From: Thermoplasmatales archaeon
GTDB lineage: Archaea > Thermoplasmatota > Thermoplasmata > Thermoplasmatales > Thermoplasmataceae
DNA: 64,000 nt
Reading direction: 5' to 3'
Assembly: GCA_016806715.1 (NCBI GenBank)
Contig: CP060531.1
Span: 853,966-917,965, forward strand
Shown: in pieces, positions 18,037 to 27,028 of the stretch
How the letters are laid out: each line of letters begins with the position of its first letter
Position numbering within the stretch: the first letter of the stretch is position 1
Program-made: the position numbers and the translations under genes
Notes under the pieces: generated by a model
What the model was told of the DNA's origin: nothing
Databases searched by the model: none
What the model saw: the letters and a program-made list of their open reading frames with translations, nothing else

Positions 18037-18771
18037 TCAAGATAGCGTAAATTCGACTCTCTTGTTGTGGGACCCCTTGCTCTGTATTCCCTTGAAAAGT
18101 ATTTTTCCCACCTCTGCCGTTCTTGAAACATGAGTGCCTCCGTCAGCCTGAAGATCAAAGCCTGAAATGTCTATTATGCGAACCTTTTCCAGTGACTTTA
18201 TGAGTTCCCTTCCCGGTGCGGTCCTAGCGAGGCCGGGAATCTTCTCTGCCTCCTCTCGGCTCAGTTCCCTCGCATAAATGTCATGGTTTGACATTACTAC
18301 CTCATTGGCTTTGCCAATTATCTCCTCTGCCATCTCCCTGGTTATGCCGGGAAGGTCAAAGTCCACCCTGGCCCTGTCATCGTATATCTGGCTGCCTGTT
18401 ATGAGCCCCCGATCTGAAAAATCCCTGTTCACGACACCATCCATTATGTGTATGGCTGTATGAAATCTCATGTGTGCATATCTTCGGTCCCAGTCCAATA
18501 CACCGTGAACCTTTTCGCCGGCCTCTGGAAGATTGCCGGAAGATATGCTGTGTCCTACGTTGTCCGCGCTCTTGACAACGTCGGCGACCTGGTATTTCAA
18601 GCCACCGCTTCCCAGCAGGTAACCAGTATCGTTGGGCTGTCCTCCCCCAGAAGGATAGAATGCTGTCCTGTCAAGAAACACCAGATCCCCATCCGATCCA
18701 ACAACCGTAGCGTCAAACTCCTTCAAGTACATGCTGTCAAGATAAAGTTTATCTGTCAATATAATCCACAT
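18037..18771 (-). CDS. alaX: Alanyl-tRNA editing protein AlaX
   Basis: Free-standing editing domain that deacylates mischarged Ser- or Gly-tRNA(Ala). The ATG at 18771 (MWIILTDKLYL) is preferred over the longer frame to 18810. Motifs seen are TAFYPSGGGQP, HTAIH (first metal pair) and DGGTHVSRTAEVG. The cysteine of the usual CGGTH metal motif is an aspartate here, so zinc binding is probably altered. Upstream sequence is shared with the divergent gene at 19033. Confidence 0.85.
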   Translation of the reverse strand: MWIILTDKLYLDSMYLKEFDATVVGSDGDLVFLDRTAFYPSGGGQPNDTGYLLGSGGLKYQVADVVKSADNVGHSISSGNLPEAGEKVHGVLDWDRRYAHMRFHTAIHIMDGVVNRDFSDRGLITGSQIYDDRARVDFDLPGITREMAEEIIGKANEVVMSNHDIYARELSREEAEKIPGLARTAPGRELIKSLEKVRIIDISGFDLQADGGTHVSRTAEVGKILFKGIQSKGSHNKRVEFTLS

Positions 18772-19032
18772 TCCCCGATTATAAAAGAATGTTTTGCAGG
18801 CCTGGTACATGGCACCAATACGTAGTCCAATAATTCATTACAAGGATAGTACGATTTGATAAATGACCCTTAATTGCCGTATCTCAATCCCGGATGTGCG
18901 TGGACACGACCCCCCTGTTTGCCGCCAGACCGAAGCGAGATTAACGGCATTACTGCAGGCCTGAACTATACTCTTCCATAACCTTGTCAGAGAATGGTCA
19001 AATTCTTAAATGGGAGCGATATCAATATCCTA

Positions 19033-19278
19033 ATGTCAAAATTCAATTTTGAAGTTGGCAATGCGGAGAAGCATCAGGTCAAGGTAAACTTTAGCAAGCT
19101 TATGAAACAAGTTCGCATTGAGGTAGACGGGCAGATGGTCATCAATGAGCCCAATTTTTCTCCTGCTGTTAAAAAGTACGAGTTCGATGTTGGAGAATCT
19201 GAAAAACACAAGGTGGAAATAAGTGAGGGTTTGTTTTCCCCGCTCAAAGTGGTCGTGGATGGAAAGCAAGTAAATTAA
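19033..19278 (+). CDS. Small protein with a tandem beta-rich repeat
   Basis: 81-residue protein made of two similar halves. FNFEVGNAEKHQVKVNFS..KQVRIEVDG is repeated as YEFDVGESEKHKVEIS..LKVVVDG, about 40 residues apart. Alternating hydrophobic residues suggest beta strands. ATG 19033 gives a clean start 22-30 nt after a TATA-like stretch (19003-19011); an earlier GTG or ATG would cover it. Function unknown. Confidence 0.6.
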   Translation: MSKFNFEVGNAEKHQVKVNFSKLMKQVRIEVDGQMVINEPNFSPAVKKYEFDVGESEKHKVEISEGLFSPLKVVVDGKQVN

Positions 19279-19915
19279 GAACTTCAAGACAAGGGATGAA
19301 CGGGTGAAACCGTACAACTCAAAGACCAGAGTATCTCATCTGCAAGATATGTTTAAAGGGCATGTTGTTCCATTAATGTCATAAGGTTACGATTTCCGTT
19401 AACCATGTTAACAGCTATCTTTGGAAGTTATCATCAGACTGATGCTTAAACTTCGTGGGTATAACCCTATACCCTCTATCCCGTTCCCTTTCGGTTCAGG
19501 GATTGCTTTTTTGACGCTTAGCCTGACCTATTTTGCCTGTGTTTTACGGTAGGTCACCAACCCCATACACATCCATCTTCTCTTGCGCAGAAGACTTCAT
19601 TATGTTCATCGCTTCCCGGCACCTTTGTCCAAATTCCAAGGAATTGGACTAATGCAGTTATGCAGAAAAGCTCACGGAAAACAGATATCTGCATGATATA
19701 AAAAATTGCGTATGCTGACGTTGTTTTTAGATCCTTCATACTGTTCTATTTCGCTTTCATGGTTAATTCCATACACACTATGAATACGTATGGTTATCAT
19801 TTTACTTGACCATAATTTTCAACATCTCAAAAAAAGTGAGACCAGCATTTTAGTAAATAAAAAATGAAAAATAATAGAGTTGGGTTTTGTTCCTTGAATT
19901 TTACTGGGTTCCAAG
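19279..19915. other. Gene-poor interval holding a tnpB relic
   Basis: Between the small beta-repeat protein and the wHTH gene. It holds the tnpB/right-end relic (about 19384-19535), then AT-rich sequence with a 7-bp inverted repeat (19524-19530 with 19550-19556). I see no intact gene in the rest. Confidence 0.5.
19384..19535 (-). pseudogene. Relic of an IS607-type tnpB 3' end and right end
   Basis: Read on the minus strand, this encodes VKKAIPEPKGNGIEGIG followed by YPRSLSIS and a stop. It aligns closely with the TnpB C-terminus at 26870-27000. The match continues past the stop, through the palindrome GTTAACATGGTTAAC, to CGTAACCT, and ends abruptly at 19384 (matching 27024). Nothing of the rest of the element is recognisable, so this is the scar of an older, related insertion. 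Confidence 0.75.
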
Positions 19916-20131
19916 CTACTTGATAACAAAATACCCGGCGCTCTTCTGCCTTGCTATCCTCTTTACATAACCCTTATTAGTGAGTTCCTGCAGAGCCGCA
20001 GCAACAATAGCTTTTCCAACCGAGGCGGCCTTCATAATATCGTCCGCAGTCTTCAGCTTGTCCTCAGAAGTTGCACCAACTTTCTTTATCGCATCGTACA
20101 CCTTTTTTGCATTAGGAGAAATTTCATCCAT
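19916..20131 (-). CDS. Small winged-helix protein
   Basis: 71 residues from ATG 20131 (MDEISPNAKKVYDAIKK). The pattern helix, helix, recognition helix (KAIVAAALQELTNKG) and wing (YVKRIARQKSAGYFVIK) is that of a winged-helix DNA-binding domain, as in small archaeal regulators. The longer frame to 20242 runs into the HMG-CoA synthase upstream region and is unlikely. It is divergent from the mevalonate operon and might regulate it, which is only a positional guess. Confidence 0.65.
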   Translation of the reverse strand: MDEISPNAKKVYDAIKKVGATSEDKLKTADDIMKAASVGKAIVAAALQELTNKGYVKRIARQKSAGYFVIK

Positions 20132-20304
20132 AAGCCCACCGGCAATCGAAGTAGATAAAGACAGTATATGAATGTTGCTAACTGCAAGCACGCGTACGGT
20201 TATCAAATTCGCAGCTAGACAGAACGTTGAAAAGTTAAGCAATGGGGCTATTTTGGGATATCCCGAAGTTACATCGGTAATCGACGAATACGCATTCGTT
20301 AATT

Positions 20305-20312
20305 TTTATATA
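20305..20312 (+). promoter_or_regulatory. TATA box of the HMG-CoA synthase operon
   Basis: TTTTATATA-type box 31-38 nt before ATG 20343; AGGAG at 20331-20335 is a good ribosome site 7 nt before the start. Confidence 0.55.
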
Positions 20313-20342
20313 CTTCTGACGGTTTGCCAGAGGAGTGGTTTA

Positions 20343-21398
20343 ATGTCAGGAATAGTTGGATACGGTTCATACATACCGAAGTACAGGATCAAGCCTGATG
20401 AAATTGCCCGTGTCTGGGGAGAGGATGCCGAGAACATCAGGAACGGAATTTTCGTCCTGAGCAAATCCGTTCCGGCCCCAGATGAGGACGTCATCACGAT
20501 TTCGGTAGAAGCAGCCAGGAATGCAATCAGGAGAGCTCGAATAGGATCAAAGGATATAGGGGCTATCTACATAGGGTCAGAATCACATCCTTACGCCGTG
20601 AAGCCTACCGCAACCGTTGTTTCCGCAGCAATCGGGTGCGATTTTCCACTTTTCGCAGCTGATTACGAGTTTGCCTGCAAAGCAGGAACTGCTGCAATGC
20701 AAAATGTAAAGGCCATGGTGGATTCAGGTGCGATAAAGTACGGACTTGCAATAGGATCGGACACCTCCCAGGGGGCCCCTGGAGACGCACTTGAGTATAC
20801 TGCATCCGCAGGCGGAACCGCATTTATCATTGGAAAGGAGAAGACCATTGCAGAAATCAACGACACTCTTTCCGTAACATCCGATACCCCGGATTTCTGG
20901 AGAAGGGAGGGACAACCGTATCCCAGCCACGGTGAGAGATTCACCGGCGAACCGGCGTATTTCAGGCACACGCTTACTGCAGCGAGACTGATGATGGAAA
21001 GGGTAGGAACGAAACCCGCAGACTATAATTATGCAGTGTTTCACCAGCCAAACGGGAAGTTTCCAACGAGGGCGGCAAAAACCCTGGGCTTCACCGAAGC
21101 ACAGTACAAGGATGGCCTTTTGACCCCATACATAGGGAATACATATTCCGGCGCGATGATGACAGGACTCTCTGCAATACTCGATAAAGCAAAACCGGGT
21201 GACAGGGTGCTTGCGGTTTCTTTTGGGTCGGGAGCCGGATCTGATGCTTTCGACATAACAGTGACGGACGAGATATTGAGGATGGACAGGCATGCTGCAC
21301 CGATGATCAGCGACATGCTTTCTGACGTGAAATGGATAGATTATGCTATCTACGCAAAATTCAAGAAAAAAATAGTTCTGGGTGAGGATGTTGAGTAA
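20343..21398 (+). CDS. Hydroxymethylglutaryl-CoA synthase
   Basis: 351-residue archaeal HMG-CoA synthase, second step of mevalonate synthesis for isoprenoid lipids. Catalytic residues are visible: E80 ([14 protein letters not shown]), C112 ([12 protein letters not shown]) and H234 ([10 protein letters not shown]). ATG 20343 is preferred over upstream in-frame codons because a ribosome site and TATA box precede it. The next two genes, thiolase-like and DUF35, overlap or abut; in archaea these three proteins form a complex that channels acetoacetyl-CoA. Confidence 0.95.
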   Translation: MSGIVGYGSYIPKYRIKPDEIARVWGEDAENIRNGIFVLSKSVPAPDEDVITISVEAARNAIRRARIGSKDIGAIYIGSESHPYAVKPTATVVSAAIGCDFPLFAADYEFACKAGTAAMQNVKAMVDSGAIKYGLAIGSDTSQGAPGDALEYTASAGGTAFIIGKEKTIAEINDTLSVTSDTPDFWRREGQPYPSHGERFTGEPAYFRHTLTAARLMMERVGTKPADYNYAVFHQPNGKFPTRAAKTLGFTEAQYKDGLLTPYIGNTYSGAMMTGLSAILDKAKPGDRVLAVSFGSGAGSDAFDITVTDEILRMDRHAAPMISDMLSDVKWIDYAIYAKFKKKIVLGEDVE

Positions 21399-22557
21399 TA
21401 ACGTTTACGTGATAGGAGCAGGCGAGACCAAATATGGTGAACTGTGGGAGAGATCCCTCAGGGACCTTGCAGTGGAAGCTGGATTAAGGGCAATAGAGAA
21501 TGCAGGAATATATTCAAAAGACATCCAGATTCTTTATGGGAGCAACAGTCTTGCGGGCATAATCAATGGACAGGAAAACATCGGGTCGCTTATCGCAGAT
21601 TTCTCAGGCATAGCGGCGCAGAATATTCCTGCTGTGAGAATTGAGGCTTCAAGTGCATCAGGCGGTGCCGCCGTCAGGGAAGCTTACCTTGCAATAAGGT
21701 CGGGAGAGTACGACGTTGCGGTTGTGGGTGGAGTGGAGAAGATGACAGATATATTCGGGAACGAAGTCCTGGACATGATGTCGTCGCTCCTGGACCGCGA
21801 ATGGGAAGCTTTCTTTGGTGCAACCCCGGCTGCACTTGCTGCAATTTCCGCGAGAAAGTACATGAAGGATTTCAACGTGAAGAAGGATGCACTGGCAATG
21901 ATGTCTGTGAATGACCACGCAAATGCTTCCCTGAACCTAAACTCACACTTCAAGAACAAGATAACCCTTGAGCAGGCTTTAAATGCAACACCAGTTGCGG
22001 AACCGTTGAATCTTATGGACTGCAGCCCGGTGACCGATGGTGCATCTGCATTAGTAATGGCATCCGAGAGCTACATGAAGAAAAACCGGCTGAGTGGCGT
22101 CAAGATAGCTGCATCTGCAATATCCCAGGACTACCTGGCCCTGCACAGCAGGAATTCCCTTTACACTCTGGATTCTACCAAGATAGCTGCTAAGGAGGCG
22201 TTCAAGAGGTCCGGACTGAAGCCAGAGGATATGTCATTCGTGGAGCTGCACGATTCCTACAGTATATATGGACTGATGGAACTTGAGGACCTTGGATTTG
22301 CCGAGAAAGGCAAAGCGAGCACGCTAGTTGAAGATGACATAAAGATAAACGGAAGGCTCCCGGTAAACCCGTCCGGAGGGCTCAAGGCAAAGGGAAACCC
22401 GCTCGGCGCAACCGGAGTCGGACAGTTCGTTGAGGCTTTCCTTCAGCTGAGCGGAAAGGCTGACAAAAGGCAGGTTAAGGATGCAAAGTATGGAATCCTT
22501 CAGAACATGGCCGGAACTGGGTCTACTTCTGTAGTGCACATAGTCGGAGGCGATTAA
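21388..22557 (+). CDS. Thiolase-family protein of the HMG-CoA synthase complex, Cys to Ser
   Basis: 390-residue archaeal SCP2-type thiolase, expected to make acetoacetyl-CoA for HMG-CoA synthase. It starts at ATG 21388 inside the end of the previous gene (11-nt overlap). The nucleophile motif, normally EGACASGG, reads EASSASGG with S89 (codon AGT) for the cysteine. GHPxGATG reads GNPLGATG, so the histidine is also replaced. Overall length and fold motifs are kept ([18 protein letters not shown]). It may be structural, or use different chemistry. Confidence 0.85.
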   Translation: MLSNNVYVIGAGETKYGELWERSLRDLAVEAGLRAIENAGIYSKDIQILYGSNSLAGIINGQENIGSLIADFSGIAAQNIPAVRIEASSASGGAAVREAYLAIRSGEYDVAVVGGVEKMTDIFGNEVLDMMSSLLDREWEAFFGATPAALAAISARKYMKDFNVKKDALAMMSVNDHANASLNLNSHFKNKITLEQALNATPVAEPLNLMDCSPVTDGASALVMASESYMKKNRLSGVKIAASAISQDYLALHSRNSLYTLDSTKIAAKEAFKRSGLKPEDMSFVELHDSYSIYGLMELEDLGFAEKGKASTLVEDDIKINGRLPVNPSGGLKAKGNPLGATGVGQFVEAFLQLSGKADKRQVKDAKYGILQNMAGTGSTSVVHIVGGD

Positions 22558-22558
22558 T

Positions 22559-22960
22559 ATGGGTGAGCTGTCAAGAATATGGAGGGAATCCGAACACAGG
22601 TACAGGCTGATGGGAAATAAATGCGGACACTGCGACATGGTATTCTTCCCAATAAGGGATGTTTGTCCACACTGCCACAGGGAATCCATAGGGAAGATGA
22701 AACCTGTCGAGCTTTCCGGTAAAGGCGAAATAGTTTCATTCACCATAGTGCACGACACGCCGCCTTCATTTGTCAGGCAGAGGCCATACACGCTTGCCCT
22801 TATCAGGCTGGACGAGGGTCCTGTCTTGACTGGCCAGATAGTGGACGCCGAAAAAGATGCCGTAGAGATAGGGAAGAGGGTGAAATCCGTCTTCAGGAAA
22901 ATCGGAGAGGACGGCAAGAGTGGCATTATCCAGTATGGATATAAATTTGTACTTGAGTGA
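22559..22960 (+). CDS. DUF35 Zn-ribbon/OB-fold acyl-CoA-binding protein
   Basis: 133 residues with an N-terminal rubredoxin-like zinc ribbon (CGHC...CPHC) and a C-terminal OB fold (GKGEIVSFTIVHD...ALIRLDEGPVLTGQIV). In archaeal mevalonate complexes this protein bridges thiolase and HMG-CoA synthase and holds the CoA moiety. It starts 1 nt after the thiolase stop, completing the operon. Confidence 0.93.
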   Translation: MGELSRIWRESEHRYRLMGNKCGHCDMVFFPIRDVCPHCHRESIGKMKPVELSGKGEIVSFTIVHDTPPSFVRQRPYTLALIRLDEGPVLTGQIVDAEKDAVEIGKRVKSVFRKIGEDGKSGIIQYGYKFVLE

Positions 22961-23213
22961 TTGCCAAATCACTCATATTTTGCAGTTAATTATTCCATCT
23001 GTATTGTCAAGCATGGTTTGCGCCGGAATGGGAAACCTTCCCCGGTAGTGCCTGCAGGCGGAATGGAAAGCAGGACGCGGCCTGTTATCTGGATAGCGTC
23101 GTTATGACATTAATCATCTTCGTCCTGATATTTTTCGCTTCCAGGGTATCACCAATGCTTTCCGGTGTTAAAACGAACCCTGTTCAATTTGTGCTTTATC
23201 TCGAGGCGCGCAA

Positions 23214-23822
23214 TCAGGGTCTAAGCACCCTCTTTCCGGATATTCTGTAGTTGCTTTCCAGTACTGTATTAATTGCATCAACGATTGCAACGTGCTCTTC
23301 GTGATGTATCCTTTCCGCAAGCGACTCCGGTGTGTCTGAATCAAGGACGCTTACTATTCTCTGCAATATTATTGGTCCACCATCAATTTCACCCGTTACG
23401 AAATGGACGGTACAACCGGAAAATTTCGCCCCACTGGCTATAACCGATTCATGAACCTTCATTCCGTAAAAACCCTTACCGCCGAAACACGGCAGGAGAG
23501 ACGGGTGTATATTTATCGTCCTGAATTCCTTTACTGTACTGTCATTGAGAATCCTGTTGAACCCGGCCAGAACCACCAGGTCTGGGCTGATTGCCCTGAT
23601 TGTGTTCTCTATCGTGCTGTTAAGAAAATCCGGATCGCTCTTCCTGTATGTTACAATCTTGAAAGGGATATTTCTGGTCCTGGCCCTGCTGAGAACGTAA
23701 GCGTCTTTCCTGTCTGATAGGAGGAGCTTGATACCTGCATGTATCCTTCCATCTTCTATGGCATCTACTATCGCCTGGAAGTTTGTTCCATTACCGGATG
23801 CAAGAATGACGATGGATCTCAT
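23214..23822 (-). CDS. purN: Phosphoribosylglycinamide formyltransferase
   Basis: 202-residue GAR transformylase (third step of purine synthesis). Visible motifs: the N-terminal ILASGNGTNFQAI, NIHPSLLPCFGG (catalytic Asn and His) and GCTVHFVTGEIDGGPII with the catalytic Asp. Length and motifs match PurN. It is divergent from rfcS across about 85 nt. Confidence 0.93.
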   Translation of the reverse strand: MRSIVILASGNGTNFQAIVDAIEDGRIHAGIKLLLSDRKDAYVLSRARTRNIPFKIVTYRKSDPDFLNSTIENTIRAISPDLVVLAGFNRILNDSTVKEFRTINIHPSLLPCFGGKGFYGMKVHESVIASGAKFSGCTVHFVTGEIDGGPIILQRIVSVLDSDTPESLAERIHHEEHVAIVDAINTVLESNYRISGKRVLRP

Positions 23823-23907
23823 TGCTTAGTGTATTGATCCAGCGAATAAAACCAATAGGTAATATTTTAAGTCCGGCATGCCATGAACCATAGAAAAGTG
23901 GAACCTG

Positions 23908-24864
23908 ATGATTGACATTTGGACAGAGAAGTACAGGCCAAAAAACCTTTCAGAAATAGTCGGGCAGGAAGAGAATGTGAGGAAGCTGAAATCCTTCGTT
24001 GAACGCAGGGAGTTGCCACACCTTATTTTTGCCGGGCCTTCTGGAATTGGAAAGACTACTGCCGCACTTGCCATTGCAATGGAACTCTTTGGACAGGACT
24101 GGAAGCAGAATATCCTTGAACTGAACGCGTCCAACGAGCGTGGAATAGACGTAATAAGAGAAAATGTCAAGGATTTCGCACGGATAATGGCCTCCAATGA
24201 CCTCGGCTTCAAGATAATATTCCTGGACGAGGCGGATCAGCTGACGCCTGAAGCGCAAGCTGCACTCAGGAGAACCATGGAGGTTTATTCATCCACAACC
24301 AGGTTCATATTTTCCTGCAATTACTCATCACAAATTATTCCGCCCATACAGTCACGGACAGTTGTGATGCGATTCAGGCCGGTGAAACCTGAAGACATGG
24401 TAAAGAGGCTTAGATTCATTTCAGACCAGGAGAAGTTGACCATAGATAATGAGTCACTTCTATCCATTGCCGAAGCATCGGAGGGTGACATGAGGAGAGC
24501 GCTGAATGTTCTTCAATCCGTTAAAGCTTCAGGGAACTCCGGAGCCATGAACATATTTGAGATACAGGGAATGGCAAATAAGGAATCTTTCAGGAAACTC
24601 GCTGCTGCGTCCCTGGCTGGACTGTTCAACGATGCAAGGGAAATGCTGGACAGGATGCTCATCGAAGAGGGGCTGTCCGGAATCGATATTATAAGGGGAA
24701 TGCATTCTGCGATTAGAAAGGAGAATATGCCTGCAAAGCAGAAAATACAGGTAATAATGGCCCTTGGAGATGCTGAATTCCGCCTGGTTGAAGGCTCAAA
24801 CGATAATATACAGCTTGATGCCATGATAGCGCGGATTTGCAACATCGGACAGGAAATCAACTGA
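23908..24864 (+). CDS. rfcS: Replication factor C small subunit
   Basis: 318-residue AAA+ clamp-loader ATPase that loads PCNA. Walker A GPSGIGKTT (43-51), Walker B FLDEAD (105-110), sensor 1 FIFSCNYSSQI and the SRT version of the SRC arginine-finger motif are present, followed by the C-terminal collar. It ends 13 nt before tRNA-Ala. Confidence 0.95.
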   Translation: MIDIWTEKYRPKNLSEIVGQEENVRKLKSFVERRELPHLIFAGPSGIGKTTAALAIAMELFGQDWKQNILELNASNERGIDVIRENVKDFARIMASNDLGFKIIFLDEADQLTPEAQAALRRTMEVYSSTTRFIFSCNYSSQIIPPIQSRTVVMRFRPVKPEDMVKRLRFISDQEKLTIDNESLLSIAEASEGDMRRALNVLQSVKASGNSGAMNIFEIQGMANKESFRKLAAASLAGLFNDAREMLDRMLIEEGLSGIDIIRGMHSAIRKENMPAKQKIQVIMALGDAEFRLVEGSNDNIQLDAMIARICNIGQEIN

Positions 24865-24877
24865 ATCCTGAAAATTA

Positions 24878-24949
24878 GGGCCGGTAGATCAGCGGTAGAT
24901 CGCCTGCTTCGCAAGCAGGAGGCCTCGGGTTCAAATCCCGACCGGTCCA
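24878..24949 (+). tRNA. tRNA-Ala (anticodon CGC)
   Basis: Complete cloverleaf of 72 nt: acceptor GGGCCGG pairs with CCGGTCC and gives the G3-U70 pair that marks alanine tRNA. D stem GATC/GATC; anticodon arm CCTGC-TTCGCAA-GCAGG with CGC at 34-36 (reads GCG); T arm TCGGG-TTCAAAT-CCCGA; discriminator A. No intron and no encoded CCA. It marks the left boundary of the accessory island, and its 3' end is echoed by repeats downstream. Confidence 0.95.
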
Positions 24950-25178
24950 TTGTGTGCATTGAGTGATTCGAGCAACATATGACAGACCAGCCCTGTGTCT
25001 TAATATCCAGTTCAACTCCACACATTTACACTTCCTTTTTGTATTGTGGTGGAATAGTTTAGAAATTATTCCCACAAATGTACAGTAGTTCCCACAATCT
25101 TAATTAGTCTGTTCTGTATTATCATATAGTCAATTAAAATAGCAGTAATATATACTTATTTTGTATAATACATTAACC

Positions 25179-25766
25179 ATGAAAGCTGAAGAAGTTTTGA
25201 ATTTATTGCAAATTTCCAGAAAAACTCTTCACGTTTACTCAAAGAACGGCAGGATCAGGTACACTGTGATGCCGAATAAACGATACAACTACAATGAGGA
25301 AGACGTTTACAAAATCCTGAACAAGGACGTCAAGAGAAAAACTGTGCTGTATGCACGTGTATCCACATCCAAGCAGAAGAACGATCTGCAGAACCAGATT
25401 CAACAGCTGAAGCAGTGGTGTTTCATGAATGGATATACAATAAGTGCAATATACTCGGATATTGCATCCGGCGTATCATTCGAGAAAAGGAAAGGATTCT
25501 TTGAGATGCTTGATGAGATCATAAACAACAAAGTAGAAAAAGTGATAGTAACCTATAAGGACAGGCTAAGCAGGGTTGGTTTTGAATTATTCAGTTACCT
25601 GTTCAGGAAATACAGGACAGAAATAGTTGTTATATCTGAAGTAGGCAGTACAGAACTTGATTCCGGGGAGTTCTTTGAGGATATAGCTTCAATGCTGCAC
25701 AGTTACTCCATGAAGATGTATTCCAGACACCGGAATCATTCCATTGAGGTCGGGTATGAAGGTTAG
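25179..25766 (+). CDS. tnpA: IS607 serine recombinase (TnpA)
   Basis: 195 residues from ATG 25179; the upstream TTG (25161) lies in the TATA box TTGTATAATA. The N-terminal MerR-like helix-turn-helix (VLNLLQISRKTLHVYSKNG) is followed by the serine recombinase domain with YARVSTSKQKNDLQ (catalytic Ser in RVSTS), the conserved YSDIASG and TYKDRLSR. It moves the element through a circular intermediate. The C-terminus overlaps tnpB. Confidence 0.93.
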   Translation: MKAEEVLNLLQISRKTLHVYSKNGRIRYTVMPNKRYNYNEEDVYKILNKDVKRKTVLYARVSTSKQKNDLQNQIQQLKQWCFMNGYTISAIYSDIASGVSFEKRKGFFEMLDEIINNKVEKVIVTYKDRLSRVGFELFSYLFRKYRTEIVVISEVGSTELDSGEFFEDIASMLHSYSMKMYSRHRNHSIEVGYEG

Positions 25767-27000
25767 GAGAACAGAGCAGGTATACTTAAGGGAAAACGAC
25801 ACCATCTCACATATGTGCCATCTCTCCAAGAACCTCTACAACCAGGTCAATTACATACTGAGACAGCAATTCATGAATAAAGAGAAGCTCACAACATACG
25901 GAGATCTGGTCAAACTGTTCCAGGAACCATCTGAAGAAGAGGATCACAACAATTACCAGAAATTACCGGCACAGACAGCACAGTGGACAGTAAGGAAGGT
26001 TGTAATGTCATGGCATTCATTCTTCAAGGCCATAAAAGCATGGAAGAAGCATCCGGATAAATTCATGGGAAGGCCGGGATTGCCGGGATACAAGGCCAGA
26101 GACGGTGAATTTCTACTGGTCTTTACAAACCAGCAGTGCAGCATAGAGAATGGGATACTGAAATTCCCCAGGATAATGGGTGTGGAGGTAAAGACAAGGC
26201 TGAATGATGTAAAGCTGAAAGAGGTAAGGATAGTGCCGCAGGGCACAGGTTACATGATGGAAATAGTGTACGAGAAGGAGATAGCGGACATATCCGGCAT
26301 GAAACCAAAAAGGGTCATGGGCATAGACATCGGTGTGAGGAATCTTGTAACTATGGGTAACAGCATCTCTGAAAAAGGGATTGCTGTAAGGGCAGGATTG
26401 CTCAAATCGATCAACCAGTATTTTAACAAAGAGCTCGCAAGATACAGGAGCATAAACGACCTTCAGGGAAATGAACGAAAGACTACAGAGAAGATACAGA
26501 AACTTTTCATGAAGAGAAACAGGAGAGTAAAGGATATCATGCATAAAGTTTCGAAATCCATTGTGGAGTATGCCAGAAGCCACAATATTGACACAATAGT
26601 CATAGGACATAACGGCGGATGGAAAGATTCATCGAACATGGGAAAGAGAAACAACCAGAACTTTGTCCAGCTGCCATTCAACATGCTTATAACACAGATA
26701 AAATACAAAGCTGAAGAGGCTGGAATCAATGTCATGATACAGAACGAGGATCACACAAGCAAATGTTCCTTCCTGGATAATGAGAGCATAGAACACCATG
26801 ACACATACTTGGGAAGGAGGATCAGGAGAGGCACATTCCGATCCGCAAACGGAAAGTTGATCCATGCCGATCTGCAGGCATCGTACAACATAATAAAGAA
26901 AGCAGTCCCCGAAGCTTTCGCCAACGGGATAGAGGGTATTGGGTTATATCCACGAAGTTTAAGCATCAGACAGATGATAACTTCCAAAGGTGGCTGTTAA
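25756..27000 (+). CDS. tnpB: TnpB RNA-guided nuclease of the IS607 element
   Basis: 414 residues from ATG 25756. RuvC-like residues are present: D191 (MGIDIGVRN), E331 (IQNEDHTSK) and D372 (HADLQASYN). The zinc ribbon is reduced: after TSKC comes SFLDNE and no CxxC pairs, a variant common in archaeal OrfB proteins. TnpB enzymes use an RNA made from the gene's 3' end and element right end and cut at the donor site. That would make sequence just past 27024 the guide. Confidence 0.9.
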   Translation: MKVRRTEQVYLRENDTISHMCHLSKNLYNQVNYILRQQFMNKEKLTTYGDLVKLFQEPSEEEDHNNYQKLPAQTAQWTVRKVVMSWHSFFKAIKAWKKHPDKFMGRPGLPGYKARDGEFLLVFTNQQCSIENGILKFPRIMGVEVKTRLNDVKLKEVRIVPQGTGYMMEIVYEKEIADISGMKPKRVMGIDIGVRNLVTMGNSISEKGIAVRAGLLKSINQYFNKELARYRSINDLQGNERKTTEKIQKLFMKRNRRVKDIMHKVSKSIVEYARSHNIDTIVIGHNGGWKDSSNMGKRNNQNFVQLPFNMLITQIKYKAEEAGINVMIQNEDHTSKCSFLDNESIEHHDTYLGRRIRRGTFRSANGKLIHADLQASYNIIKKAVPEAFANGIEGIGLYPRSLSIRQMITSKGGC

Positions 27001-27024
27001 CATGGTTAACAGAAACCGTAACCT
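26994..27024 (+). ncRNA. Putative omega-RNA 3' scaffold / right end
   Basis: The segment spanning the tnpB stop contains the palindrome GTTAACATGGTTAAC and ends in CGTAACCT. It is conserved in the old relic at 19384, with about 8 differences over the whole 100-nt match. By analogy with other TnpB systems it should form the end of the guide-RNA scaffold. Expression is not shown. Confidence 0.4.
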
Positions 27025-27028
27025 AGCA

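Larger units (their letters stand above)
25045..27024 (+). mobile_element. IS607-family element (tnpA serine recombinase + tnpB)
   Basis: The element has a serine recombinase gene followed by tnpB, with an 11-nt overlap. The right end is placed at 27024 because homology with the relic at 19384-19535 stops there. The left end is uncertain: before tnpA lie two direct copies of TTCCCACAA (25069-25077, 25089-25097) and a near-inverted TTGTGGTGGAA (25045), likely recombinase sites. IS607 elements make no target duplication. The right end is 5 nt before the start codon of the vapB gene. Confidence 0.75.

Noticed and set aside
19554-19739. 61-codon minus-strand gene in the tnpB relic interval
   Set aside because: No start signals, no motif, and AT-rich surroundings; chance frame.
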